64,000 nucleotides of DNA, from the NCBI GenBank assembly GCA_026929865.2, contig CM049416.1, positions 7,014,501 to 7,078,500 of the forward strand, in the 5' to 3' direction. Within the stretch, counting starts at the first letter, position 1; the number at the start of each line of letters is the position of its first letter. The stretch is from Hyperoplus lanceolatus. Taxonomy: Eukaryota; Chordata; Actinopteri; Uranoscopiformes; Ammodytidae. The notes below the pieces were generated by a model. It was not told the origin of the DNA, ran no database searches, and saw only the letters and a program-made list of their open reading frames with translations. The position numbers and the translations under genes were made by a program. This document shows positions 29,574 through 40,633 of this stretch, one piece after another.

Positions 29574-29703
29574 AATGATATATATAGGCTAATTAAATTA
29601 TACATTTTAGCGAACCGTATCTCTTAAATGCAAACACAGCCTACTAATCTCATCCTGACCACATACAACCAACAACAATTCATATAAGCCTAGATATCAT
29701 GAC

Positions 29704-29979
29704 GGTTCGATCCCTGCTCTGCCACCTGTGTCATGGTTGTGTCCTTGGGCATGACACTTCACCTACCTAATGTGGTGTTTGATGTGGTGGTCTGAGGGGC
29801 CGTAGGCGCTGAATGGCAGCCACGCTTCCGTCAGTCTGCCCCAGGGCAGCTGTGGCTACTATGGTAGTTTACCACCACCAGTATGACTGTGTGTACATGA
29901 ATGGAACCTGGAACCCTGTAAAGCGTCTTTGAGTGCCTTGAAAAGCGCTATATAAATCCAATCCATTATTATTATTATT
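29704..29979 (+). repeat. 5'-truncated tRNA-derived SINE with (ATT)n tail
   Basis: Starts at a perfect pol III B box GGTTCGATCCC (29704-29714), with the A box half missing. A body follows with 'ctgccccagggcagctgtgg', then 'ttgaaaagcgctatataaatcc' and (ATT)n. The end is of the LINE-derived kind used by several fish SINE families (V-SINE-like). Comparison with copies 1 and 3 shows that ATCATGAC/ATTATGAC was duplicated at the insertion site. The insertion is younger than hAT-like copy 2. Confidence 0.75.
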
Positions 29980-31123
29980 ATGACATCACACTACACCAAG
30001 CGCTTGGTCCTGCTGCAGCATCGTGAAAGGGACTCTTTTTGCCAGGCACCTGGCCTGATTTTGGGGGTCTCAGAAAACTCAGTCTAGCTCAGAGTCAAGT
30101 GAAGGTAAGCTTCCACACAAAAGTGTTCAGAAAAATGTAACTTATTTTACTTATTTAAAACGGTCACATTGCAGCGAAAAGTGATAGTCTGCCATAAAAT
30201 GATTAAAGTCCACCATGTTAAAGCTATTGCCCAGTTATACTGTAAGTAGGGAGGGGGATCATTAATTTCTATTCATATTGATTCCACAATCCAAATCTTT
30301 ATCGATACTTTTCTATTATTTTGTTAAAAGAGAACTGGTATTATTGCTTTAATTGCTTATAAGATTAGAAGAGCTAAGGATAGGACTTTAAACAGGTCAT
30401 AATTCCATATTTAGGCCTACTAATAATTTTATATTGCTGGGGAAACAAGTTTTTCACCCAAACTGTATTATTCAAGCTTCTCACGAAAAACTTAAATTTC
30501 TTTTTTTCTTGATGTTACATTTGAACACATCATGATGTCCTTTAATTGACCTGTGCCTAATAATAATTTTACTGAGCCGACCTGAACACATCACATTTGA
30601 ACCGTTTGCTATTTTTTTTAAATCCAACTAGTTCTTATCCTGCAGATTTTAATATGGATTTAAAAACTATCACATTTTTTAACTGCGGGACTTGCTACAC
30701 AGTCTCTCGTTTGAGTTTGTTGATCACCGCTGCTTTGAATGAATGATGAGACGGTGCCGAGCCCGTCTGCAGCATGGTCTGCAGCGGCAGCGGCTCAGCG
30801 GACGGATTTATTTTTTATTTTTTTTTGGAGACAGAGTTGAAGCGGGTTGAAGGAGTTTCTTCAAGACAGTCGAAGGTACAACACTTTTACAGTCTATGAT
30901 GCAGACCACTGATGGAATACCTGCCAAAGTAGACCTAATTAGTTGAAGATGACCCGACATTACTCGATATTAAAAATTACATCATGTGACCTACTGGACT
31001 CCATAGCGGTATCGATAAGCTCAAACGTTATTGATTTCTGGGGTTTGAATATAGCGGAACCAGGTCCGTAGCCGAGAGCCGGCTTTCGGAACGTAGACAG
31101 CGAAACTGCGCGCACACAGGCTG

Positions 31124-31180
31124 TTGTGTGTGTGTGTGTGTGAGTGTGAGTGTGAGAGTGAGAGAGAGAGAGAGAGAGAG
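31124..31180. repeat. GT/GA microsatellite inside hAT-like copy 2
   Basis: About (TG)9 followed by mixed TGAG and (AG)n. It occupies the position of the much longer CA tracts in copies 1 and 3, read on the other strand. Confidence 0.9.
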
Positions 31181-31431
31181 GCATGATGCTGCTGGCTGCT
31201 CGCTGCGCAGCTGCTCAATAGTAAATATAGCCAATCTATTTTGTGTGAGTTAGCGGAAAAAATTGTTTTGCGGACTCTAAAACACATGAATAAATAGCTT
31301 AGACTACTGACAACTCATCTAAAATCCACTTGCCCGGTCGGGCAACCAAAAAGCAATATCAACTTGCCCGAACATTATTTTCACTTGCCCCGGGCAAGCG
31401 GGCAAGCGTTAGTGTCAACCAGTAGACAGTA

Positions 31432-32200
31432 CACTATCTGACATTTTATACTATGTATTGGCAGCTGGAGAGGCTGTTCTTCAGTGACCCATCCCTACCA
31501 AGCGCTGTGAAATTCACTGATTAAAGCTAAACCAAATCCAAAAACAAATCAAACATTCTTCAGGCGCATGTGGGTGACTTCACCACCACACTACGTCAGC
31601 AGCGGAGGAAGTGAATGTGGTGAACTGCGTGAGTCAACTCACTTGTTGGACTCATTTAGGGACTCACTCAATGTCGAACCCATCATCAAACTGTGGCATC
31701 CTGTGTTCCTGCATGGTAACAAGTGATGCAAAAAGACTGAAATATGCACAAGTAATAATTACACTTGTACTAAATCATCTGCTGGCATGTTTTGGGCGGT
31801 ACTAGCAGATTTTGCAAGTGTGCACACACTCCCAAGAAATGACAAAGTTGATCCCATTCTGTACAGTAAACAGTAGCTGTACCGAATGCAGATAGCCACA
31901 ATGCTCCAATGATTGTTTCTGTTCCTGCAGTTAGCTAATCGAGTCTGCTTTGGTGCACAGGCCTTGACATTGAGCCTTGGCACTTAACAATACCTGTACA
32001 TGTAGGCCTATTATTTGATGCTTTGGCAATCTAGTCTCATTACATTCATGGCAATACATTGTGTTGAATTGAAACTGAGAAAGAAGCTAAAGAGAGAGAG
32101 AGAGAGCTTTATTTTATAATGTTGCTTTTCAGAGTGATCATCACTATATTATGCTGACTATATTTGACCTTACCCCCTTCAGAGACCGCGAGTGCCGGGT
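31432..32200. other. rerg intron between hAT-like copies 2 and 3
   Basis: No gene supported. At about 32090-32145 a (GA)n run plus 'agctttattttataat...agagtgatcatc' resembles 12315-12372 inside the CAGTGTTTCCC element, so part may be an old fragment of that family. Confidence 0.4.
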
Positions 32201-32903
32201 TTTACTCGCATATCACCGACATAAACATAAACATAAACATATACCTTAACTACCCGTGCTGATGAAAAAAAGCACTCTATCGTGTGAAATTGTTGATAAA
32301 GGTTTTCTTGACGCCGCAGAAAGACAAAGCAACTGTATTTAATCACTCAAGAGTCTGGAGAACTGATGCCAGTCGGTTTAGTTTTTTTTCGCTTTGTTAT
32401 AATGCCCTTCACTGGCTTTACGTGCGATGGCCGAGACATTCTAAACACACAGCCAGACTCTACGGTCCGGCGAGAAGCAAACTCGTTAAACTGAAGACTC
32501 ACTTTAAATCTCTCAGACCAAACATCATACTTGGATCGCTTCACGGAGCGATTGATATGCGTCCGGTATGTGTGCCCGATGACGGGCCATTATGTGCACC
32601 ATCTTAATAAACAGCACATTACCCCTGAACACATCCAGTGGTTGACACTAACGGTTGCCCGCTGCCTGGGGCAACTGAAAATAATGTTTGTGCAAGTTGA
32701 GATTGCTTCTTGGTTGCCCGGACGGGCAAGTGGATTTTAGAGGGTTTGTCTGTAGTCTCGGCTATGTATTCATGTGTTTCACAGTCTGCAAAACATTTTT
32801 TTTCCCGCTAACTCACACAAAATAGATCGGCTATATTCGCACTGAGCAGCTGTATGGCCGGCAGCCAGCAGCATCACGGTCGCTCTTTCGCACTCGATCT
32901 CTA

Positions 32904-32916
<13 letters not shown>

Positions 32917-32988
<72 letters not shown>
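32917..32988. repeat. (CA)36 microsatellite inside hAT-like copy 3
   Basis: Pure CA tract preceded by (CT)n, at the same element position as the tracts in copies 1 and 2. Confidence 0.97.
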
Positions 32989-32993
<5 letters not shown>

Positions 32994-34202
32994 GCTGTCT
33001 ACGTTCCGAAAGCAGGCTCTATCCTACGGACCTGGTTCCGCTATATTCAAAACCCAGAAATCAATAACGTTTGAGCTTATCGATACCGCTATGGAGTCCA
33101 GTAGGCTAGGTCACATTATATCATTTTAAATATCGAGTCGGGTCATCTTCATCTAATTAGGCCTACTTCAGCGTATTATTCCATCACTGGACCGCATCAT
33201 GGACTGTAAAAGTGTTCTATCTTCGACTGTCTTGAAGAAACTCCTTCAACCCGCTCCGTCTCAAAAAAAAAAAAACTCTTGTCTGCTGAGCCACTGCCGC
33301 TGCAGACGGGCTCCGCACGGTCTCATTATTCATTCAATGCAGCGGTGATCAACAAACGAGAGACTGTAGCAAGTCCCGCATTTAAAAAATCGGATAGTTT
33401 TTAAATCCATATTAAAATCTGCAGGATAAGACCTAGTTAGCTAAAAAAAAATCGCAAACGGTTCAAATGTGATGTGTTCAGGTCGGCTCAGTAAAATGAT
33501 TATTAGGCAAAGGTCAATAAAATGACATCATGATGTGTTCAAATGTAACATCAAGAAAATAAGAAATTTGAGTTTTTCGCGGGAAGCTTGAATAATAGCC
33601 TATAGTTTGGGTAAAAAACTTGTTTTCCCAGCAATATAAACTAAATAGTAGGCCTAAATATGGAATTATGACCTGCTTTAAGTCCTATCCTGAGCTCTGC
33701 TCATCTTATAAGCAATTAAAGCAATAATACCAGTTCTCTTTAAACAAAATAATAGAAAGGTATCGATAAAGATTTGGATTGTGGAGTCTTTATAATGGTA
33801 TCAACATGAATAGAAATGAATGATCCCCCTCCTTACTTACAGTATAACTGGGCAATAGCTTTAACATGGTGGACTTTAATCATTTTATGGCACACGATCA
33901 CTTTTTGGCACAATGTGACCGTTTTAAATAAGTAAAAAATGTTTCTGTGGAAGCTAACATTCAGCTTGACTCTGAGCTAGACTGAGCTTTCTGAGCCCCT
34001 GGGCCAGGTGCATGGCAAAAAGAGGCCCTTTCACGATGCTGCAGCAGGACCAAGCTCTTGGCTATGTGTGATGTCATGATATATAGGCTTATATGAATTG
34101 TTGTTGGTTGTTTGTGGTCAGGATGAGACTAGTAAGCAGTGTTTGCATTTAAGAGATAAAGTTTGCTAAAATGTATAATTTAATTAGCCTATACTGTATA
34201 TA

Positions 34203-35147
34203 GGGGAGAACGGGGTAATTTGTCACATGGGTTGGATGTCACATTCGTTATATCTCGCCACCAGAACGCGCTAGCTCTGAAATGTTGATATAAAAAAGGT
34301 CCAGAATTGGGATCAGAGGTCACATACATAGACTTCCTTGGAGTTAGACTGCTGCATTTCAGGTGAGAGGATGTTTTGTGTTTTTCATGTCAAATTCAAA
34401 ATATTTTGCTTCTCAGTATTTTTCTTCTAGGCTTTTACACAATGGGTTTATAACAAAACACTTGTTACCCTCAGAAAGTGTGAAGGGTAAACTATAGTTT
34501 AGATTGTGGTTAGCAAGCTAATTAGTTGTCAGATGGTTGTTGGCCTTGATGCTAGCAAGAAATTCAAGTTGGGGTTGGTCGTCAAATTTTTGGGGGGTTG
34601 GTTGTCACATGTTATCTCAAGGCTGCAGCCAGAAAAGGAACCCAATAAAGAAAGAAATTGTCAAGCTGTATCCTCACTGACACCCCAGAGAAGGAAAGAA
34701 TAGAGCAGGAAAAGGCAGCTAGCAAGCAAAAAGAAAAAGGGCAACAAAATCAAAACAACCCAGTGCATCCCAAACTAGACCAGCTGCCAAGGCTACAGAA
34801 CGTTATGTAGGCCTATTTGTCAACTTCACAATGCAATTAAACATTCAAATTTGGTTCTGCCTCCTTGCCTTCTTTTTAAGATTTTTCCCATTAAGATAAC
34901 ATTGTGACAAACAACCCCATAGTGTGTGACAACCGACCCCTTGATGGGGTTGGTTGTCACAATGTGTCAGAGTGTCTTTGATGGTAAATTACTTCTTCAT
35001 TACAATAAGTTGGAAAAAAAGAGAGACACACATTTCTAGCCAACACCTTAAGCTTCAATTTAATGTAGGAATGGCTATTGACAGATGTTTTGGTGATGAG
35101 CAATTCTCACTAGAGTAAAAAGTGTGCCTACTTACCCCGTTCTCCCC
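34203..35147. mobile_element. TA-flanked element nested in hAT-like copy 3
   Basis: The ends are GGGGAGAACGGGGTAA (34203) and TTACCCCGTTCTCCCC (35147), a perfect 16-bp inverted repeat with TA on both sides. Copy 1 lacks it, having 'tatatatcattgtttaac' across the site. TA targets point to the Tc1/mariner/pogo group. The interior repeats 'ggttggttgtcaca' type words in both orientations. A short frame near 34640-34800 with basic, Gln/Lys/Ser-rich composition (SSLTPQRRKE) resembles the tail of pogo-type transposases, but this is weak. No catalytic region is seen. Confidence 0.72.
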
Positions 35148-35589
35148 TACCATTGTTTAACATTTTTTTTTTTTTTTTTTTGGGCAAGTGAACACAACAT
35201 TCGGGCAAGTAAAACATGACCTGTACTTGCCCTATGGGCAAGTGCATTTGAAACCTTAGTGTCAACCCCTGCACATCCTACCTCTACTGCGCGTCTACGT
35301 CTGACTTTTTATTCGGCGACCGGGTTAACACACTACAGCGGCCACACATTCAACCTCGGACCCGCTGCCTACAGCCGTCGGAGGCGCTTCTGCAGCAACG
35401 CTTCACTTTACCTCAGGAGGCTTGCCTATTTTCTCGACTCTCTGCTTTAACTGAGAGAAATACTCTGTTGAGTCATAACAGCAGCATTCACTGTAGTTTC
35501 AGGATTTTCCAGTATGTTTATTTTAAAATAAAACTCCCCACAAGCAAAAATGTAAAAAAAAAAGAAAAAAAAGGCAACGAGGTCTGAAC

Positions 35590-37652
35590 TACTTCTACGG
35601 TGGCATCACAACAGCAAGACATAGCCCCACCAAACTGGCTTCTGTTTGCAGTTTCGGAACTTTGAGACTGATGTGACACTTTCTCTTTCTACCTTCTGAC
35701 AAACAGCCTGTGGGCAGTGAGGGCTTTTGACTAATGAGGGATGAATTGCTCGCTGCCGAGAAAATTACTGCTTTTGTTTCTCTCCTGAGACCTTTCGATG
35801 GGGAACTGGGTTGGATAAATCATCCCGGCCATGCCTTGTGTCAGTGTATTTAGCAACAAATACACAGAAGGGGTGGACATGGACAGATTGGGTGCTGTCT
35901 GCAGTTGACAGAGTGATGACTCCCGAATTAGGCTGTCCCATGGGTCGCTGTGTGATACTCTGGTTTCCCCTCCTGACAGATGCTCCTCATGCCTCCAGCC
36001 AATCTGCTATAAATTGCATTTTACTCCTGCCTCTGGCTCCGTGTGACATTTCATTTACGTCACAGGATGCCGTTTATACCCCCAGAGAGGTGAGCACACC
36101 TGGGATACAGCGGTGTGGACGTGCAGAGACTGGAGCACCAAGAAGCTTTGAATCTGCCATTTTAATCTCTCTTTCAATAAGAACCTGAACCTCTTTTTGA
36201 CCGATTTTTAATGTCATTCATTGTTTGTGGGTTTACATTCTTGAACTTCTTACTGTGGCTGCTACTAATGTAGTCATTTAGTCATGAAGGAAAAATTGTA
36301 ATTTGACAATTTTAGAAGAAATTCAGAGTCCACTGTAAGATAATTAGATTGGAAGAACACTGTTTTTGACTAATAGAAGTTCAGTTCAGCACTGGCAGAA
36401 AACTGCCATATGTTCACATTTTAAAGCCTGACACATATGTTATAACACTAACTGCCAGTCACATAAATGGATGCATCACAAACCTTAACACTAGATTTTT
36501 TTTCAGCGTGTGCACACACACAGTACAGACAGGTAGTAGATCATAAGGAGATATTCACTGACTGAAAAAGCGATTCTGAAAACAAGCATTCTCTACCTTT
36601 AATTGATCGATATAACATATAACTGCCTTAACCCCCCCCCCCCCCCCCCACACACACACAATTTTTGCTCTCTTCCTTTACTTAATATTTAATATTCCAT
36701 TCGCCCCTCACAAAAGAACCATGCAGTAAGAAATTGCAGAGCAAACAGGACCCACAAGCTGAAAGCAATTGTAAGACTGTATTCACAAAGTCAAAAAGAT
36801 TTGAGAAAGTGATGAAAAATCCAGCAAAATCTCTGTATTTGCAAGGGCATTTCAGGGGCTTCAGTGCTCTATATCAGGTATTTACACAGATGGGGATTTT
36901 TACGTGGGGGCAATCCAGGCAGATCACTCCTATGCTGTCCAATGTGGAATGAAATGTCACGGTCACAGTTCACACCTGTGTTCTTGTGCCAGGAATAAGA
37001 AGCTCTTATCCTGCCTTTCAAAGGAGCTGGAGGCGAAGCTCAGGCCGTGTCAGGTCACTGCAGGAGTCACCACGTAGCAGGAAATACTAAAGCTTTTGGC
37101 TTCAAAATAAAAGATTTAATGGGAAAACAGCCAAGGTAAATTGAAACGTGATGTCCTTTTTAAATAACGGAGTGTCTGCCTGAGCCAGGTAGAAGCCAAC
37201 TAACTCCTTCTTTTGACCTCTAATATGCTCCCTGCCTTGAGGAGGAAAATGTTACATATACTAGAAGATCTATTTCTTGAGGCTTTTCTCGGTTCAATCA
37301 ATTTACGAGGAAAACAAGCCGACATGAAGCAATTAGATGCATTGTGCATAGACTTTAACACAATATTTTCATTTATGTAGCAGAGATTAGAAGCACACGT
37401 AAGCAAAGTTCTAGTAATCCTCACCGCATGTGTGATCCTCAACATCACCATAAAAAAAATGCAAGGCAGATTTCTATTCACTTCATCAAATTTACTTTTT
37501 GTGAAACATTTTAAAATAGTATAGTGATATGTAATTTAGCAACTTAAACAGGCATTGCAATTATTTTTTACTGAGTTGGGAATCCGATGTCCCAATCATT
37601 AAAGGATTCTTCATCGGCTTAAATTCTAAAACACCTTCTTCTTGTCTAACAG
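35590..37652. other. rerg: rerg intron
   Basis: No gene recognised. A 125-codon open frame at 35811-36188 has no visible domain and is not preceded or followed by convincing splice sites. The intron ends with the acceptor cttcttcttgtctaacag at 37652. Confidence 0.55.
36632..36660. repeat. C18 homopolymer followed by (AC)n
   Basis: Eighteen C in a row and about five AC units. Such runs are prone to sequencing error and can form i-motif/G-quadruplex type structure on opposite strands. Confidence 0.9.
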
Positions 37653-37726
37653 AGTCAACGTATCGTCATCAAGCCAATATTGACGATGAGGTGGTCACCA
37701 TGGAGATTTTGGACACTGCAGGGCAG
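37653..37726 (+). CDS. rerg: RERG small GTPase, internal coding exon (about residues 40-64)
   Basis: The 74-bp exon has acceptor cag at 37652 and donor gtgag at 37727. With the G carried over from the previous exon it encodes [15 protein letters not shown] followed by [10 protein letters not shown], so the exon ends exactly after the DTAGQ block (G3/switch II), with Gln at the position equivalent to the catalytic Gln61 of Ras. The intron before is phase 1 and the intron after phase 0. The sequence is close to mammalian RERG (Asn for Thr after 'RHQA' and Thr for Ser before 'MEIL'). Confidence 0.96.
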
Positions 37727-38640
37727 GTGAGTCAAATTGTGCCCTAACCCGACCTGTTGGCAAACATTCATATTTGAGTAATAAGACTTGAGTTCCCTAC
37801 ACCAATTTCAACTCATCCCTACGATACTATACACAGGAAAGGAATGATTCTCACAGGAGTGTACTCAAAGCAATAGGTAACTTTTCTACCTTAATGAAAC
37901 ATTTCAAAGTCAGTCTAATAGTCAAACTTGTGTAAACAGGGAGAATGGTGTCTGAACCATTCCCGGAGCGCCCCGGTTGCCTGCTTTAGGCACTAGTTGG
38001 GCTGCGCTACTCTCACCAGAATGCACAGCGCTTTACGGCACTAGCAACGTTAATTCACACACCAGCCTTAAGCTGTGTTGATCCAGCGTAGATCGGGTAC
38101 AATGGAGACAGAGGAGAACAGTAACAGAGGAAGCCAGGGACAAAAACAGAGAAAGTGACCGAGCAAGAAGCTGGACTAGGGTAACTGTTGGACAGGCTTT
38201 CACACGTTGGAGAGAGCTCATTCAACAGTGGGCTGCAACACCAACCTACAGTCTATGGTCCAACGCCGAGCTAGTTAGCAGCTGCAGCGGGTGCCTAAAG
38301 TCGTGTAATCAAATTTATGTATCAGGCATGCATACAAATGAATAAATCGACTTTACACCAAAAGTATCTTCTTTCTGTTCGATCTTATAGTTTTATAAGT
38401 TTGGAGCCTTACACAGCTATATCAAATAACATTAGCATTGTAAGCATCAGCATTAGCCACTCGGCCACAGCCTAAAGACATCAGGGCAATAGCTGAATAA
38501 TGTAACACATATAAACACAAGTTACTCTACATGCAAACAAAGGGCTATAGACCCTCAAGTTATATTTGTGTGTAAGGAAACATTGTTGAGACTGGAATTT
38601 TTAACCGCCGTTCCTCAATACAACACTCCCTTAAGCAATG
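37727..38640. other. rerg: rerg intron
   Basis: Start of the ~3.7-kb last intron. About 37940-38330 is GC-richer than its surroundings and may be an unrecognised element. No gene supported. Confidence 0.5.
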
Positions 38641-38645
38641 ACTGA

Positions 38646-39735
38646 ATGGGTACGTGCCTATGTTCCCACAGTCCTATGATCCCACAGCTATATATTCCTA
38701 CAGCCCTATGTTCCCACATTTCTAAGAGTTTATTCAAAATTAGGCCTTATGTTCCCACAGGAGTGTATCTATCTTCCCACGGCCCGATGGTCCCACATTT
38801 TAAGTTATCTAACTATATAATTGAGAAAAGTATATCTGTGTGTGTCGTAATCACTCCTATTCTAACCTCTCCCTCTCCCTGTCCCCTCACCCTAAAGGCC
38901 AGGACACACCGGCCCGATAATCGGCCATCGGACATGGTCGGAGAGTCTGGAGGGGGCGGGGACACAAATCTGTTTGGTGTGTTCGGTGACTTCGGCCGTC
39001 GTAGATGTCGTCGGGCTTCTTTTCAGTGTCAGGCAGTCTTTCAGTCGGAGCAATTTGATTGGTGGAGGGCTAGCGAATCAGTGAAGCCCGGAAGTGAGGC
39101 GGGTAGCACAAACAGCTGACAACAGTATCACATCGCTATCCATTGTTTTAATGTGTTTGTTTGTTTGTTTCGTTCAGCGAGTACTCACATGCATCAACAC
39201 TTCTTGACTGCTCTACACCATGCTCGACACTCTCTGATAAAAATGGCGCTCTTTATGGTCCATAGATGTAAATACGTATTTATATCTATGTCTATGGTCT
39301 AGAGAGCTGTCCCATCATTTCCGGCTTCCGTATTTTTTTGGGCCACAATACAGATTAGCGCCGCCTGCTGTTATGGAGACATTACGTCCCGCGCAAGCGC
39401 AGAGCGTACGGAAAGTCAGTAGTCGGCTCGGTGTGTTCTTGGCACTTTTTTGGCCGCGACGGGCAGACTAGAGCTGCCTGAATCGGCAGACTCCATTTTC
39501 GGTCGACGGTCGGTAGTCGGACCGGTGTGTCCTGGCCTTAACCCTAACCACTCAGCTGTGATGCCTCAACCTAATCTCCATTTTCAGGACCATAGGGCTG
39601 TGGGAAGAGCCTAATTCTGAGGGCAGAACAGTCTTAGAAATGGTGGAACATAGGGCCGTTGGAATGTAGGGCCTGATTTTCAAATTTTTCAGTGAAAAAT
39701 AATCCTTAGGAAATGTGGGAACATAGGGCTGACCC
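38646..39735. repeat. Foldback with inverted arrays of a 'ccctatgttcccaca' unit
   Basis: Left array (about 38660-38805) holds degenerate copies of 'ccctatgttcccaca' on the + strand. Right array (about 39588-39732) holds the complement 'tgtgggaacataggg'. Landmark blocks such as 'atttctaaga' and 'aattaggcc' recur in matching order, so the two arrays are arms of one inverted repeat. A Harbinger-like MITE (38896-39538) sits in the loop. Apparent frames across the array are not genes. Confidence 0.65.
38896..39538. mobile_element. PIF/Harbinger-like MITE, 643 bp, TSD TAA
   Basis: The ends are AGGCCAGGACACACCGG at 38896 and its complement ending at 39538. TAA is duplicated at 38893-38895 and 39539-39541. 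A 3-bp T/A-rich duplication with G-rich inverted ends fits PIF/Harbinger. The interior is GC-rich with repeated 'gtcgg' words and no transposase. It lies in the last rerg intron. Confidence 0.8.
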
Positions 39736-40287
39736 CGACTGAATATAAGACTTCCCTGTGCTGTATATCTGCGGGAGCGAGCGGCGTTAATAACTTCAAA
39801 AAAGTAAAAGTTAAGTATGATTACATGCTTTTAAATGCTTTAATTATATGCCGAATGTATAAACATTTACATTGACAATACATTCATTTATGTCCATTCC
39901 AGAGTTATGTATCTGGATAAATTAGTAAGAAAGCATTTAATTGACACATTTCTGAAGGGAGTTTTGTTCACGACAGTGCAGTTGCATTTTGGCCTTTAGA
40001 TGTCACCAAACCAAAAATCCTTCCTAGTTCAGCTTTAATAAGGGGTTCTAGTTAGACTGTTAGTAAACTAAGTTTAGGAACAATGTAAAATATCTATTGA
40101 CACAAATATTCTGTGTACTTTCTCTAACATATGTGTACATTTTAAAATAGATGGGATAGCAATACCAAAAAAAAAGATAATACATGAATCTATCCTGATG
40201 ACAGGCTTTTTACAATAGAAAACGAAAATTAATCCATTTCTAATATAATAATGTATACATGATTAAAAAAAATCAGAAGGCACAATG
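39736..40287. other. rerg: rerg intron, nothing recognised
   Basis: AT-rich intronic sequence between the inverted arrays and a 328-bp element. No gene or repeat supported. Confidence 0.5.
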
Positions 40288-40296
40288 GAGGAAGAG

Positions 40297-40624
40297 TAGC
40301 CTGGTTCTACCAGACCATCGTACTTCATTTCATTTGACAGAAGGTCTGGAATCGCTCAATTGACAAACGTTAACTCACTTGAAGGCGGGTGTCTGCTCAG
40401 TGCCACTCTGGATCTGCCAACCAATTGCATAACGTTTGGTGCTCCGGCTTCTGATTACAACTGAAACTGGCGCACGTCATTGTTCTCAGCCACTCCCTCT
40501 GTTCACTGATTGGACAGCCAAAAAATCTGGCTGATGAAACCCATGAATATACCGCGGACCCAAACTGACTACTGAAGGGAAATGAAAATTGAGCGGAAGT
40601 ATGTAAGCGGGCGGTGCCAGGCTA
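40297..40624. mobile_element. Short MITE, 328 bp, TSD GAGGAAGAG
   Basis: The ends are TAGCCTGG (40297) and CCAGGCTA (40624), a perfect 8-bp inverted repeat. The 9-bp direct repeat GAGGAAGAG lies at 40288-40296 and 40625-40633. Nine bases suggests a Mutator-like or related integrase, but the inverted repeat is short, unlike the MULE-like element at 16533. The family is not assigned. Confidence 0.72.
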
Positions 40625-40633
40625 GAGGAAGAG

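Larger units (their letters stand above)
29423..31425 (-). mobile_element. hAT-like family copy 2 (inverted relative to copies 1 and 3)
   Basis: Begins CAGGGGTTGACACTAAGG at 29423 and ends ...CGTTAGTGTCAACC plus a damaged terminus near 31425. Read on the minus strand it aligns with copies 1 and 3. AGAGTA (29417-29422) and ACAGTA (31426-31431) are a plausible 6-bp duplication with one mismatch. It contains two younger retro-insertions, at 29500-29573 and 29704-29979, absent from the other copies. GGGCAAGT/ACTTGCCC words cluster at both ends. It lies inside the rerg intron. Confidence 0.8.
32636..35271 (+). mobile_element. hAT-like family copy 3, TSD CACATC
   Basis: Starts CAGTGGTTGACACTAACG at 32636 and ends CTTAGTGTCAACCCCTG at 35271. 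The perfect 6-bp direct repeat CACATC lies immediately outside (32630-32635 and 35272-35277). It shares its body with copies 1 and 2 but lacks the MULE-like insert. It carries its own insert at 34203-35147 and a CA tract at 32917-32988. No transposase. This copy gives the cleanest evidence that the family duplicates 6 bp. Confidence 0.85.
32198..35585 (+). other. Unrecognised GC-richer segment with open frames and an A-rich tail, split by hAT-like copy 3
   Basis: Ignoring the insertion at 32636-35271, the host sequence runs from about 32198 to 35585. The left part has an open frame at 32284-32607 (108 codons; HSKHTARLYGPARSKLVKLK is a visible phrase). The right part has one at 35259-35450 that starts in the element and ends YLRRLAYFLDSLL. 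The frames are not joined by removing the insertion. The right part is followed by 'aaaataaaactcc' and an A-rich tail (35550-35575). It could be an old processed retrocopy or an unknown element. I recognise no domain. Confidence 0.3.

Noticed and set aside
35811-36188. 125-codon open frame
   Set aside because: No recognisable domain, no splice context, inside the rerg intron. Length is within chance for 64 kb in six frames.
38646-39119. 157-codon open frame
   Set aside because: It runs across the 'ttcccaca' array and into the Harbinger-like MITE, so it is not a gene.
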